Below, in pieces: positions 47,387 to 56,470 of a DNA stretch of 64,000 nucleotides. Source of the DNA: Solidesulfovibrio carbinoliphilus subsp. oakridgensis (GTDB lineage Bacteria > Desulfobacterota > Desulfovibrionia > Desulfovibrionales > Desulfovibrionaceae). Position 1 is the first letter of the stretch; each line of letters starts with the position of its first letter. Below the pieces are notes generated by a model that saw only the letters and a program-made list of their open reading frames with translations, did not search any database and was not told where the DNA came from. Both the position numbers and the translations under genes were made by a program. The DNA is taken from positions 3,851,625-3,915,624 of the forward strand of contig NZ_CM001368.1 of the NCBI RefSeq assembly GCF_000177215.2. Reading direction: 5' to 3'.

Positions 47387-47576
47387 GGTACGCTCCCGGG
47401 GTTGAGGTGGCGGTGAACAGGTTACGGCCGTATCCGACGACGCCGGATGCTCCGGCGCGGGCTGACATGGCGGCGCTTTGGAACCGTAACCCGATAGCAG
47501 AGAAGCGCGATCCGATCAAGGGCGGCCGGGCGGACGGCGCCGGGACGGAAGGGAAAAGGGGCGGGCGCAACGGGGC

Positions 47577-48494
47577 TTAGCAGACCGTCTCGCCAACGAC
47601 CCGGTTGCGGCCGGCCAGCTTGGCCTCGTAGAGTTGGCGGTCGGCCTGGCACAGGAGGGCCCGCGGCCCCTGGTCCGGAGAGGGCACGGCGCAGGCCACG
47701 CCAAGCGAGATCGTGACCACCCCGGCCGCCCGCGAGCCCGGGTGCGGGAGCCCCAGCGCCGCAACGGCCCCGCGCATGGCCTCGGCCAGATGCAGGGCCC
47801 CGCCAAGGCCCGTTTCCTCGAGCACGATGGCGAATTCCTCGCCGCCGAACCGGGCGGCCAGGTCGCCCGGGCGCTTGAGCACGCAGGCGAGGGTCCGGGC
47901 CACGGCCCGCAGGCAGTCGTCCCCGGCCAGATGGCCGTAGGTGTCGTTGTAGGCCTTGAAGTCGTCGATGTCGGCCATGACCAGGGAGAGCGGGGTGTCG
48001 TTGCGAAGCGCCTGCCGCCAAGCCCGGTCCAGGCAGTCGTCGAAGCGGCGGCGGTTGGGGATGCCGGTCAGGCCGTCGCGCAGGGACAGGGTTTCGAGCA
48101 GGTCGCCCCGGCGCTTGAGTTCCACGTGGGTCCGCACCCGGGCCTGGACAATGGGCACGGTGACGGGCTTTATGATGTAGTCCACCGCGCCGATGGCCAG
48201 GCCCTGGGTCTCGTCGGCCACGTCGTTTTTGGCGGTGAGAAAGATCACCGGGATGTTGCGGGTGGCGAAGTCGGCCTTGAGGCGCCGGCAGACCTCGTAG
48301 CCGTCCATGTCGGGCATGAGGATGTCAAGGAGGATCAGGTCCGGCGGGGTCTCGTCCACGAGGCGCAGGGCCTCGGCGCCGCTGGTGGCGACGCGCACGT
48401 CGAATTCGCTGCGCAGCGATTCCGTCAGGATGGCCAAGTGGGAGGGCGAGTCGTCGACGACGAGCACCCTGGCCGGGCAGGTGGGCATTTCCAT
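47577..48494 (-). CDS. Response regulator with GGDEF domain (PleD-like diguanylate cyclase)
   Basis: A 305-residue two-domain protein. The receiver domain (about 9-122) has the acidic pair Asp14-Asp15, phospho-acceptor Asp57 in [13 protein letters not shown], and Lys109. The GGDEF domain (about 135-300) has the active-site GGEEF at 217-221. The allosteric inhibition motif RPGD lies at 208-211, five residues before it, as in product-inhibited enzymes. So it should make c-di-GMP when phosphorylated. No cognate kinase adjoins it. The PilZ protein at 17.6 kb could be one receiver of its signal. Confidence 0.93.
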   Translation of the reverse strand: MEMPTCPARVLVVDDSPSHLAILTESLRSEFDVRVATSGAEALRLVDETPPDLILLDILMPDMDGYEVCRRLKADFATRNIPVIFLTAKNDVADETQGLAIGAVDYIIKPVTVPIVQARVRTHVELKRRGDLLETLSLRDGLTGIPNRRRFDDCLDRAWRQALRNDTPLSLVMADIDDFKAYNDTYGHLAGDDCLRAVARTLACVLKRPGDLAARFGGEEFAIVLEETGLGGALHLAEAMRGAVAALGLPHPGSRAAGVVTISLGVACAVPSPDQGPRALLCQADRQLYEAKLAGRNRVVGETVC

Positions 48495-48559
48495 GAACAG
48501 GTCTCCGGAAGGGGACGATCCGTTTCCTCTAGCTGCAAGCCTGTCCGGGCGCAAGACCG

Positions 48560-49453
48560 TTATCGGCTTTCCAAAGTCCGGGGCCGCCGGTTGGTCAGCC
48601 ACACCCCGCCAAGGACCATCCCGCCCCCGAGGGCCAGGGACGGGGCCAGGGGTTCGCCAAGAAGCAGCCAGCCCAGAAAGACGGCCGTCACGGGCACGAG
48701 GTTGATGAATACCCCGGCCTTGGTCGGGCCGATGGCCTTGACCCCTTCGTAATACCAGGAAAAGCCGAACCCCGTGGCCAGGATGCCGAAAAAGAGCAGG
48801 CAACCCCAGGCCGCCGGCCCGGCCGCGGCCACGTCGTGCGCCAGGCCGAGGGCCAGAGCCGGCGGCAGGAGCATCCCGGCCCCGAGAATGCACGACCAGG
48901 TCACGGCGCCGTAGGGCGCCACGCGTTCCATGGCCTTTTTGCCGGCCAGGGTATAGGCGGCCCAGGTGGCCACGCAGCCGAAGATGCACAGATCCCCGCC
49001 CGAAAGCCCCTGGCGCACGAGGCCGGCCGGATCGCCCCCGGCCACGATGAGCCCGACCCCGCAAAACGACAGGACGATGCCGCCGAGCTTGGCCGGAGAG
49101 AAGGATTCCTTGAAAAAAAGCCCGGAGAAAAGGGCCACCACCGCCGGGATCGAGGCCACGATCAAGGCCGCCCGGCCAGCCGGGACCGTGCGCAGGCCGG
49201 CGAAAAAAAGCGCGTTGTAGGCGAAGATCCCGGTCGCGGCCAAAAGGAGCAGCCAGGGAACGTTGTGGCGGGTGAGTCGGGGCACCTGCCCCTCCAGGCG
49301 CCGGGTCAAAAAGACCAGAAAGGCCGAGGCCAGGGCGAAGCGGAGAAAGGCCGCCGAAAAGGGGCCCATGTACCGGCCGAGAATCCGGCCGGCCACCCAG
49401 GTGCCGCCCCACAAGACGGCCGAGCCGACCAGTTTGAGGTAGATCTGCGTCAT
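48560..49453 (-). CDS. EamA-family (DMT) transporter
   Basis: A 297-residue protein of ten predicted helices in two EamA repeats. [14 protein letters not shown] opens the first, and the second begins near [21 protein letters not shown]. The end is cytoplasmic and basic. DMT proteins usually export metabolites or amino acids; the substrate is unknown. The Met at 49453 is taken rather than the one at 49495, because it starts right before the first helix. Divergent from the flavoprotein gene. Confidence 0.82.
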   Translation of the reverse strand: MTQIYLKLVGSAVLWGGTWVAGRILGRYMGPFSAAFLRFALASAFLVFLTRRLEGQVPRLTRHNVPWLLLLAATGIFAYNALFFAGLRTVPAGRAALIVASIPAVVALFSGLFFKESFSPAKLGGIVLSFCGVGLIVAGGDPAGLVRQGLSGGDLCIFGCVATWAAYTLAGKKAMERVAPYGAVTWSCILGAGMLLPPALALGLAHDVAAAGPAAWGCLLFFGILATGFGFSWYYEGVKAIGPTKAGVFINLVPVTAVFLGWLLLGEPLAPSLALGGGMVLGGVWLTNRRPRTLESR

Positions 49454-49575
49454 TTTTTCCGTCCTTTGCGTCGCGGGGGCACGGTGTTGGCACAATCGCG
49501 GCCGGTTGTCATCCGCACCGGCGTTGAGATGGCCGGGGCTTTGGCGTAGGCTGCCCCAAAGCCCGGAGGGCCTCC

Positions 49576-50691
49576 ATGGAAGCCATGAATTTCAATTTCG
49601 CCTGCGACCAGCCGCCCCCGCCGAGCGGCGCCTCCATCGGCATCATCGGGGCCGGTCCGTCGGGCCTGGCCGCGGCCGGCTACCTCTCGTGCCTGGGGCA
49701 CGCCGTGGAAGTCTACGACAAGATGCCAAAGCCCGGCGGGCTCATGCTGTTCGGCATCCCGGGCCACCGCATCCCCCGGGAGCGGATCGAGGCCGGCACC
49801 CGCCGCATGGCCCGCCGCTACGGCGTGATCTTCCACACCTGCACCAAGATCTGCTGCAGCGCGCCGCTGTTCGAGGAAGAGGGCGACCATTTCGCCACCG
49901 ACGTCAAGAGTCTCGGCGACATGGTCAAAAAGCACGACGCCATCATGATCGCCACCGGGTCCTGGCGTTCCAGGCGGCTTGGCGTCCCGGGCGAGGACCT
50001 GGCCGGCGTGCTCTCGGGCCTGGAATTTCTTTTCCCCATCCGGGCGGCCCATTACTGCGCCCCGGGCGTCAAGGCCCCGGACGTGGCCGGCAAGCGGGTG
50101 GTGGTCATCGGGGCCGGGCACTCGGCCGTGGACGTGGCCCACGGCGCCGTGGCCCTTGGCGCGGCCTCGGTCGACCTCCTTTACCGCCGCAGCCGGCGCG
50201 AGGCCCCGTGTGGGGCACTGGAAATCGAACGCCTGGAGGCGGCGGGCGTCAGGTGGCGCGAGCGGGCCGTGCCGGTGCGGGTGCTCGGGGAGGGGACTGT
50301 GGCGGGCCTGGAGTTCCGGCACCGGCGGGCGGACGGCGAAACCCTCGAAACCTTGCCCGCCGACCTCGTGGTCGCGGCCATCGGCGAAGTGGCCACCCCG
50401 CCTTTCGCCAAGGAGCTCGGCCTCGAATCCGTGCGCAAGGGCGAGGTCCGGTGGCTCAACATGACGGCCATCGAAAACGTGTTCGTGGCCGGCGACGCCC
50501 TGACCGGGCCGAGCAAGATCGGCAAGGCCGTCTATTCCGGGTTGCGGGCGGCCCGGTCGCTCGGCAACTGGCTCGAACTCAAGGCCCAGAACCGCCAGAC
50601 GGAATTTGCCGGCGACGAACTCATCAGCCGCGAGGCCGACCGGTTCCCGGGCGGCGGGTTCAAGGACGCGCCCCGGTCGCCCGGCGGCTGA
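49576..50691 (+). CDS. FAD/NAD(P)-dependent oxidoreductase (GltD-like, without Fe-S domain)
   Basis: A 371-residue flavoprotein resembling the small subunit of glutamate synthase and related NADPH:ferredoxin-type modules. The first dinucleotide fold is GIIGAGPSGLAAAGYLSCLG, with KPGGLMLFGIPGHRIPRE. The second, for NAD(P), is VVVIGAGHSAVDVAHGAVALG with YRRSRREAP. The FAD-closing FVAGDALTGPSKIGKAVYSG lies near the end. The usual N-terminal Fe-S domain is absent, but a four-cluster ferredoxin gene follows and probably supplies it. Likely role: electron transfer between NAD(P)H and ferredoxin for an unseen oxidoreductase. Confidence 0.82.
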   Translation: MEAMNFNFACDQPPPPSGASIGIIGAGPSGLAAAGYLSCLGHAVEVYDKMPKPGGLMLFGIPGHRIPRERIEAGTRRMARRYGVIFHTCTKICCSAPLFEEEGDHFATDVKSLGDMVKKHDAIMIATGSWRSRRLGVPGEDLAGVLSGLEFLFPIRAAHYCAPGVKAPDVAGKRVVVIGAGHSAVDVAHGAVALGAASVDLLYRRSRREAPCGALEIERLEAAGVRWRERAVPVRVLGEGTVAGLEFRHRRADGETLETLPADLVVAAIGEVATPPFAKELGLESVRKGEVRWLNMTAIENVFVAGDALTGPSKIGKAVYSGLRAARSLGNWLELKAQNRQTEFAGDELISREADRFPGGGFKDAPRSPGG

Positions 50692-50705
50692 TGGGCGGGT
50701 TTGAG

Positions 50706-50744
50706 GCCTTCGGCGACCAAAGGGCTCCGCCCTTTGGAAACCCG
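50706..50744 (+). repeat. 3'-end modular hairpin with AAAGGGC stem (after flavoprotein gene)
   Basis: GGCCTTCGGCGA, then CCAAAGGGC-TCC-GCCCTTTGG, then AAACCC, in the sense of the gene ending 15 bases earlier. Same layout and stem as the copy after modC. Confidence 0.6.
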
Positions 50745-50820
50745 ATGGGTGGTGGGCCGTGCCAACCGGCGCGGCGGGGACATGGTTCGGGAGACGGGCG
50801 GCCGCAGGGCGGAGGCGGAC

Positions 50821-51348
50821 ATGGAAGACAAGACGCTTTATATCGATTATTCGAAGTGCATCGGCTGCGAGACCTGCGAATACGTGTGCCGGTTCGTGGC
50901 CGACATGCCGCGCATCCACATGATCCGGGCGGCCTCCGGGCTCATGGCCCCGCTCTACTGCCGCCACTGCGCCGAGGCCAACTGCGCTAAGGTCTGCAAG
51001 CGCGGGGCCATCAAGCGGGACCGGGACGGGGCCATGGTGCTCCAACCCATGCTTTGCCGGGGCTGCGAGTCCCGTCAGTGCATGCTGGCCTGCCCGTACA
51101 TGGCCATCTTCGAGACCGACAAGGGGGTGATGGTGGTCAAGTGCGACCTGTGCGCCGCCCGCCGCCAGCTCGGCCAGGAGCCGGCCTGCGCGGCCATGTG
51201 TCCGTGCGGGGCCATCCACTACGTCTCCCGCGACCGGATCGCCTCCCTTGAAACCCCGGCCTCCCGCGAAGCCGAGGACCGGGTCCTGGCCTGCCTGCGC
51301 CCGGGCCGGGCCTCGGGCAAGGGGACCGACGAGCCTCAAAAGGCTTGA
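50821..51348 (+). CDS. Four-[4Fe-4S] ferredoxin-type electron carrier (HycB/CooF-like)
   Basis: A 175-residue protein with sixteen cysteines in four groups: CIGCETCEYVC, CRHCAEANCAKVC, CRGCESRQCMLAC and CDLC...CAAMC. This is the HycB/DmsB-type pattern of subunits that pass electrons between a flavoprotein and a catalytic subunit. There is no signal, so it is cytoplasmic. The start at 50821 has GGAGG upstream; an earlier Met at 50782 is possible. It forms a two-gene unit with the flavoprotein; the catalytic partner is not in the window. Confidence 0.87.
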   Translation: MEDKTLYIDYSKCIGCETCEYVCRFVADMPRIHMIRAASGLMAPLYCRHCAEANCAKVCKRGAIKRDRDGAMVLQPMLCRGCESRQCMLACPYMAIFETDKGVMVVKCDLCAARRQLGQEPACAAMCPCGAIHYVSRDRIASLETPASREAEDRVLACLRPGRASGKGTDEPQKA

Positions 51349-51450
51349 CCGTACCGGAAAACCGCGTCACCCAGGCCGTGCGGCGGAAAACGACACGAAA
51401 CCGGCCGGCGGCGCGCCCCCGCGCCCTGTCCCGGCCTCCGGGAGGACGCT

Positions 51451-52062
51451 TTGAACACTGCTCACGCCAACGACGAGGCCGCGGCCAAGGCCGAGGCCCT
51501 GCACCAATCCGCTTTGGAAGCCCTGGAACGCAAGGAGTTCGAGGCCGCCCGGCAAGGCTTCACCCAGGCCCTGGCCGCCTTCGCCGCCCTGGACGACGCC
51601 GTGGGCCAGGCCATGACCCAGCACAACCTGGGCCTGGCCAGCCAGGAATCGGGCGACCTGCCCGGGGCCCGGGAGTGGCTGGAAAAGTCCCTGGCCATCA
51701 GCGAAAAGGAAGGCCTGGAGGGCGGCATCACCGTCACCTGCCACCAGCTCGGCGTGGTGGCCCAGCTGGCCGGCGACTACGCCACGGCCGTCACCTGGTA
51801 CGAGCGGGCCCTGGACCTCGAGACCAAGCACGACAACACGCCGGGCGAGGCCAAGACCTGCCACCAGATGGGCCTTTGCGCCAATCTGCAAGGCGACCTC
51901 GAAGCCGCCAAGGTCTGGTACGCCCGGGCCATCGCCCTTTTCGAGGAGCTCGGCGATACGGCCAACGCCGGCAAGACGAAAAAACTCCTCGACTACCTGA
52001 CCGACTTCGAGCGCCAAGGCAGCCACCAAGGCCACGACGGGCCGTGCGGCCGGGCCCAGTAG
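51451..52062 (+). CDS. Tetratricopeptide-repeat protein
   Basis: A 203-residue soluble protein made almost wholly of about four 40-residue TPRs (ALFEAARQGFTQALAAF-like, AMTQHNLGLASQESGDLPGAR, TCHQLGVVAQLAGDYATA and TCHQMGLCANLQGDLEAAK). The repeats contain paired Cys-His residues at equivalent positions. The start is a TTG at 51451 with a strong GGAGGA ribosome site. Partners are unknown; it may be read together with the ferredoxin gene 102 bases upstream. Confidence 0.78.
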   Translation: MNTAHANDEAAAKAEALHQSALEALERKEFEAARQGFTQALAAFAALDDAVGQAMTQHNLGLASQESGDLPGAREWLEKSLAISEKEGLEGGITVTCHQLGVVAQLAGDYATAVTWYERALDLETKHDNTPGEAKTCHQMGLCANLQGDLEAAKVWYARAIALFEELGDTANAGKTKKLLDYLTDFERQGSHQGHDGPCGRAQ

Positions 52063-52088
52063 GGGCGGAGGAGAAGAGACGAGGAAAA

Positions 52089-52135
52089 GGCCTCCGGCGG
52101 CCGGGGGGATCATCCCCCCCGGACCCCCTGAACGG
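52089..52135 (+). repeat. 3'-end modular hairpin, copy 8 (after TPR gene)
   Basis: GGCCTCCGGCGGCC, then GGGGGGATCATCCCCCC, then GGACCCCC, in the sense of the TPR gene and 26 bases beyond its stop. Confidence 0.8.
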
Positions 52136-52194
52136 CGGAGCAGGTATTTTCCTTTGGCGCAGCCTGCGTCATGGCGCGGGAGTGTGGCGAAGAG

Positions 52195-52223
52195 AGCCCG
52201 GGAGCGGTTGCTTCCGGGCTTTT
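52195..52223 (+). terminator. Intrinsic terminator downstream of the TPR gene
   Basis: AGCCCGGGAGC-GGTT-GCTTCCGGGCT with one G-T wobble, followed by TTT. It comes after the repeat-family hairpin, so the two occur in series. Confidence 0.65.
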
Positions 52224-52241
52224 GGGTTATACGGGCGAGGG

Positions 52242-52287
52242 GACCGGGGAATCATTCCCCCGGCGGGGCAGGGGCGGAGCCGGCCTG
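52242..52287 (-). repeat. 3'-end modular hairpin, copy 9 (after corA), degenerate
   Basis: On the minus strand GGCTCCGCCCCTGCC, then CGCCGGGGGAATGATTCCCC and GGTCC. Only the palindrome and its flanks are retained. Confidence 0.6.
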
Positions 52288-52291
52288 CCGC

Positions 52292-53359
52292 TCAAAGCCA
52301 CTTTTTCTTGCGGAACCAGGCCAGCATGCCGAGGCTCAGGGCCAGCATGAAGCCGAGGACCAGAAAATAGCCCCACCGCCATTTGAGTTCCGGCATGTTC
52401 TCGAAGTTCATGCCGTAGAGGCTGGTGATGAACGTCAGCGGAATGAAGATCGTGCCGACGACCGTCAGCACCTTCATGACCATGTTCATGCGCATGGCGG
52501 CCACGGACGAATAGACGTCGATCATGCTGGTGGCGATCTGGTTGAGCGTATCCACCGTTTCGACCACGGTCTTCACGTGGTCCACGATTTCCCGCAGGTA
52601 GGATTTGGCGTAGTCGCTGACCTTTTTCGAGTGCTTCTTGTGGGACAGCGACTGCAGGACCTCGCGCAGGGGCCAGATGTATTTGCGCAGGTAGGCGGTT
52701 TCGCGCTTGAGGTCGTAGAACATGGACAGGGTTTCCTCGGTCTGGATCTCGAAGAGTTCCTCCTCCATCTCCTCCGCCTTGTCTCCGAGCTTGCCGAGCG
52801 TCAGCATGTACCGGTCCACGATCACGTCGAGCAGGGCCAGCATCAGGTAGTGCGGGTCGGACTTGCCGAGGTGCCGGCCCTTTCGGAGGCGGTCCAGGTA
52901 GGTGTCCCAGACATTGGCGGCATTTTCCTGGAACGTGAACACCGAACTCCCGTCCATGGCGATGCTGACCTGCTCGGCGGTCAGGGAGTCCCGGGACGTG
53001 CCCATGTCGAGGATTTTGAGGACCATGAACATGGCGTCCCCGAATTCCTCGTATTTCGGGCGCTGGGTGGTGTCGGCCACGTCCTCCATGAGCATGGACG
53101 GCATGTCGATGGTCTCGCCCACGGCCTTGATCACGGCGATGTCGTGGACGCCGACCACCCGGACCCAGGTGACGCTGTGCTCCGTCGGCGGCGGGATGAC
53201 CGGCGAGGCGCCGTTTTCGAAGCGCGTTTCGGAAAAACCGCCATCCCCGTACCGGATGACGCTGACGTAGGGGGAAAAGGACTTGGCCGGGCCGACATAG
53301 GAGACGGTGCCGAACTCCTGGTTGGCCTTGACCTGCTGTGGCCGGGTGTGCCTGAGCAT
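52292..53359 (-). CDS. corA: CorA-family magnesium/cobalt transporter
   Basis: This 355-residue channel has a large cytoplasmic N-terminal domain with long stalk helices (about 1-290). The signature GMN lies in TSLYGMNFENMPEL at the end of the first of two C-terminal membrane helices, and a basic tail (FRKKKWL) follows. The start MLRHTRPQQVKANQEFG at 53359 is preferred; the Met at 53428 adds an Arg-rich stretch unlike the family. Alone, downstream of the export operon. Confidence 0.9.
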   Translation of the reverse strand: MLRHTRPQQVKANQEFGTVSYVGPAKSFSPYVSVIRYGDGGFSETRFENGASPVIPPPTEHSVTWVRVVGVHDIAVIKAVGETIDMPSMLMEDVADTTQRPKYEEFGDAMFMVLKILDMGTSRDSLTAEQVSIAMDGSSVFTFQENAANVWDTYLDRLRKGRHLGKSDPHYLMLALLDVIVDRYMLTLGKLGDKAEEMEEELFEIQTEETLSMFYDLKRETAYLRKYIWPLREVLQSLSHKKHSKKVSDYAKSYLREIVDHVKTVVETVDTLNQIATSMIDVYSSVAAMRMNMVMKVLTVVGTIFIPLTFITSLYGMNFENMPELKWRWGYFLVLGFMLALSLGMLAWFRKKKWL

Positions 53360-53473
53360 AAGCCGCCTCGCGCGAAGGATTGGACGCGGCCAGAAGGCGT
53401 GCGCCGTTCGTGAGCGTATCCGGGCCATGCGGCGGCGGCCACCTGGAAACGGTGACGTTTCGGTGGCGGCGGA

Positions 53474-54640
53474 TCAGGCTTCGCGGAGCGCGGCCACGAT
53501 GTTCATGCGGGCCGCCCGCACGGCCGGCAAAAAGCCGCCAATGACGCCCATGACCAGGGAAAACCCGAGGGACAGGCCGACGATCCAGGCGGTCAGCGAA
53601 AACTTGAAGGACAACTCCGAGAAAGTCTGGAAGTTGGTGGTCGAGAAGCTGACGAAGGACAGCCCGGCCGCTAGGCCCACTCCGGCCAGGCCGCCGAGAA
53701 GGCCGAGGAACATGGATTCGAGGAGAAAGGCGAGAAGGATGCTGCCCCTGGTGAACCCGATGGCCCGCAGCGTCCCGATCTCCGGCACCCGGGTGGCCAC
53801 GGCCGAATACATGGTGATCATGGCCCCGATCATGGCCCCGAGGGAAAAGATGGCCGTCAGGGCCACGCCGAGGACGGTCAGGAACTTGCGCATCATGTCC
53901 GACTGCTTTTCGTAATACCGCGTCTCCCGCCAGGCCTCGGCCTGGAGCCTCGGGTCGGCCTCGATGGCCGCCTTGTAGGCCTCGAAAAGCCCGGGTTCGC
54001 GAAGGCCGGCCAGGACGATGGAATAGGCGTTTCTCCCGAAGGCCGGCATGAGCTGGTCCGCGTCGCCCCAGATTTCCGAGGAAAAGCCCGTGGACCCGGC
54101 ATCGAAGATGCCGACGATGGGCCAGTCCCGTTTCCCGAACCGCAGGCTCTGGCCGAGCCCGGCTCCCTCGAAGCCCTTGGCCACCACGTTTCCGACCATG
54201 ATTTCCGGCGTGCCGAACCGGGGCAGCCGGCCCGAGACCACCCGCACCTGGGGCCGCAGGGCCAGCGACGCCGCGTCCATGCCCCGGACCACCACGTTCG
54301 ACGTCTTGCCCGTGGATTTTTTCGTCAGCCCCATGAGGACCACCGCCTCCCGGGCGGCCAGGACCCGGCCGTCGCCGCCGACCGCGATCTCGGGCCGGGT
54401 GGTCATGGCCGCGGCCGCCGACCGCTCGATGCCGCTTTGCACCTCGGTCTCGGAACCCTTGCGAAGAACGATGGCGTTGCCGGGCGACCCCGTGGCCACC
54501 AGCGTCTGGCGAAGGCCCTCGGCCAGCATCAAGGTCGCCGTGAAGACGAAGACCACAAGCGCCATGCCGCCGGCGGTAAGCACCGTGGTCAGCCGCCGGG
54601 TGCGCAGGTTGCGCCAGGAATAGGCGAGCGGCACGGGCAT
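53474..54640 (-). CDS. FtsX-type ABC exporter permease (second)
   Basis: A 388-residue MacB/FtsX-family permease: one N-terminal helix (LTTVLTAGGMALVVFVFTATL), a periplasmic domain (about 65-260), and three C-terminal helices from about 270. ATRVPEIGTLRAIGFTRGSILLAFLLESMFLGL is the typical cytoplasmic loop contacting the ATPase (its RAIGF core). The start at 54640 overlaps the stop of the first permease by four bases. Confidence 0.87.
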   Translation of the reverse strand: MPVPLAYSWRNLRTRRLTTVLTAGGMALVVFVFTATLMLAEGLRQTLVATGSPGNAIVLRKGSETEVQSGIERSAAAAMTTRPEIAVGGDGRVLAAREAVVLMGLTKKSTGKTSNVVVRGMDAASLALRPQVRVVSGRLPRFGTPEIMVGNVVAKGFEGAGLGQSLRFGKRDWPIVGIFDAGSTGFSSEIWGDADQLMPAFGRNAYSIVLAGLREPGLFEAYKAAIEADPRLQAEAWRETRYYEKQSDMMRKFLTVLGVALTAIFSLGAMIGAMITMYSAVATRVPEIGTLRAIGFTRGSILLAFLLESMFLGLLGGLAGVGLAAGLSFVSFSTTNFQTFSELSFKFSLTAWIVGLSLGFSLVMGVIGGFLPAVRAARMNIVAALREA

Positions 54641-55797
54641 CAGCCGATCCTCCGGAAGGCCTCGGCGATGCGGACCGACCCGACCCGCAAGGCCGGCACC
54701 GCGGCCGCGCACAGGCCGACCAGGGTGCCGAAGACGAAGCCGAGGACGACGGTGTGGCGGGAGACGAAAAAAATGGGGAAATACTGGGCCAGATTGGTGG
54801 CAAAGGCGTGGGCCAGGGGCGGCAGCAGGGCCATGGCCAGGACGGCGCCGGAAAGCGACAGGATCATGGACTCGCCAAGGAGCATGAGTCCGATGGTCGG
54901 GCTGCGAAAGCCCAGGGTTTTCAGGACCGCGAACTCGCCCGTGCGCTCCCGGGCCGACATGGCCATGGTGTTGGCGGCCACGGCCAGGATGATGAGGATG
55001 ACCACGTAGGACACGGCCGTTATGGCCACCAGGATGGCCTCGCTCATGGACACGAAGCCGAGCTGGAAGGCCCGCTCGGTCTCGGTCAGGGTCTCGGCCT
55101 GGGAATTGACGAAGAGCGCGTCGATGTTTTGGGATATTTCCGCGGCCCGGGTCGCGTCCTCGATGCCGATCATGAAAAATCCGGTCTGGCCGGCCCGGCT
55201 GGGGGCGCGTTTTTTCATGGTCTCATCCAGGTAGGCCCAGTGGAAGTAGAGAACCGTCTCGTCGGTGTCCGGCCGGGCCCCCCGGTAGATGGCCCGGATG
55301 GTCAGCGGCCAGTCCCCGGGAAAGATCGTGCCGCGAAGGGTGATGGTGTCGCCCACGCGCCAGTGGAACCGGGCGGCCAGCTTGCGGCCGATGACCGCGG
55401 CCTTGCGGTCGCTGACGAACGCCTTTTCCTCGGCCGGGCTGACGATCAGTTCCGGATAGAGTTTGAAGAAGTCGTCGGCCTCCACCGCCAGATTGGCGAA
55501 AAAGTTCTTTTCGTCCAGATAGATGCCGCCGAACCAGTTGCCGGCGGCCACGATGTTGACCCCGGACACCTGCCGGATGCGGCCCTTGTAGGCGTAGGGC
55601 AGGGGCTGGGTGAGGGCAATGGCGTTTCGGGTGACGAGCCGGTTGGCCGAGGAGGCCGACACCCCGGCGTGCCAGGCGTCGAGCACGGTGCGCAGGAGCC
55701 CGAAGGCCAAAAGCGCGATGGTGACGCCAAGGATGGTCAGGACCGACCGCAGCCTGTGGCGGAAGGCGTTTCGCAGGACCAGCCTAAGGAGCAACAC
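54640..55797 (-). CDS. FtsX-type ABC exporter permease (first)
   Basis: A 385-residue permease of the same family, with an N-terminal helix after NAFRHRLRSVLTILGVTIALL, a periplasmic domain, three C-terminal helices and the ARERTGEFAVLKTLGF coupling loop. The GTG start at 55797 overlaps the ATPase end by 14 bases; a TTG follows it at once. With the second permease it would form a heterodimeric pump, unlike homodimeric MacB. Confidence 0.87.
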   Translation of the reverse strand: MLLLRLVLRNAFRHRLRSVLTILGVTIALLAFGLLRTVLDAWHAGVSASSANRLVTRNAIALTQPLPYAYKGRIRQVSGVNIVAAGNWFGGIYLDEKNFFANLAVEADDFFKLYPELIVSPAEEKAFVSDRKAAVIGRKLAARFHWRVGDTITLRGTIFPGDWPLTIRAIYRGARPDTDETVLYFHWAYLDETMKKRAPSRAGQTGFFMIGIEDATRAAEISQNIDALFVNSQAETLTETERAFQLGFVSMSEAILVAITAVSYVVILIILAVAANTMAMSARERTGEFAVLKTLGFRSPTIGLMLLGESMILSLSGAVLAMALLPPLAHAFATNLAQYFPIFFVSRHTVVLGFVFGTLVGLCAAAVPALRVGSVRIAEAFRRIG

Positions 55798-56467
55798 GGA
55801 GTTCGCCCTTGTCGAGCTCGCGCACCAGATGGGCGGCTTCGGCGGCCCGGTGGTCGTGGGTGACCATGACGATGGTTTTTTTGAGCTCGCCATTGAGCCG
55901 GCCAAGGAGCGCCAGGATCTCCCCGGCCGACTGCCGGTCGAGGTCGCCTGTCGGCTCGTCGGCCACGATGATATCCGGGTCCGTGACGATGGCCCGGGCA
56001 ATGGCCACCCGCTGCTGCTGGCCGCCGGAGAGCTGGGAGGGTTTGTGGTCGGTGCGGTCGGCCAGGCCCACGGCGGCAAGGGCCGCCAGGGCGTGCTCCT
56101 GGCGCTCCCGGGAGGAAAGGGAGGTCAGAAGCAGCGGCAGCTCCACGTTTTCCAGGGCCGAGAGGACCGGGATCAGGTTGTAGAACTGGAAAATAAAGCC
56201 CACGTGGCGGCTTCTCCAGGCGGCCAGCTCGCCTTCGGTCAGGGTGGCGATGTCCGTGCCGCCGATGACGATGCTGCCGCCGTCCACCGAATCGATGCCC
56301 GCGATGCAGTTTAAAAGCGTCGATTTGCCGGACCCGGACGGGCCGATCAAAGCCAGGAACTCGCCGGCGGCGATGTCGAAGGTGATGTCCGAGAGCACCG
56401 GGATGATCTGGTCGCCCCGCTGGTAGGACTTCGACAGGTGGGAAATTTCGATGAGCGGGCGCGGCAT
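55784..56467 (-). CDS. MacB/LolD-type ABC exporter ATPase
   Basis: A 227-residue stand-alone ATPase with Walker A GPSGSGKST, Q-loop FIFQFYNLIPVLSALENV, signature LSGGQQQRVAIARAIVTD and Walker B IIVADEPTGDLD. It is of the LolD/MacB class that powers transenvelope transport by conformational coupling rather than substrate passage through the permease. Three bases after the membrane-fusion gene. Confidence 0.92.
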   Translation of the reverse strand: MPRPLIEISHLSKSYQRGDQIIPVLSDITFDIAAGEFLALIGPSGSGKSTLLNCIAGIDSVDGGSIVIGGTDIATLTEGELAAWRSRHVGFIFQFYNLIPVLSALENVELPLLLTSLSSRERQEHALAALAAVGLADRTDHKPSQLSGGQQQRVAIARAIVTDPDIIVADEPTGDLDRQSAGEILALLGRLNGELKKTIVMVTHDHRAAEAAHLVRELDKGELRVAP

Positions 56468-56470
56468 CGG

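Noticed and set aside
47420-47491. Inverted repeat GGTTACGG ... CCGTAACC upstream of the amino-acid binding protein
   Set aside because: Only eight bases per arm with a 56-base gap; it could be an operator pair but chance cannot be excluded.
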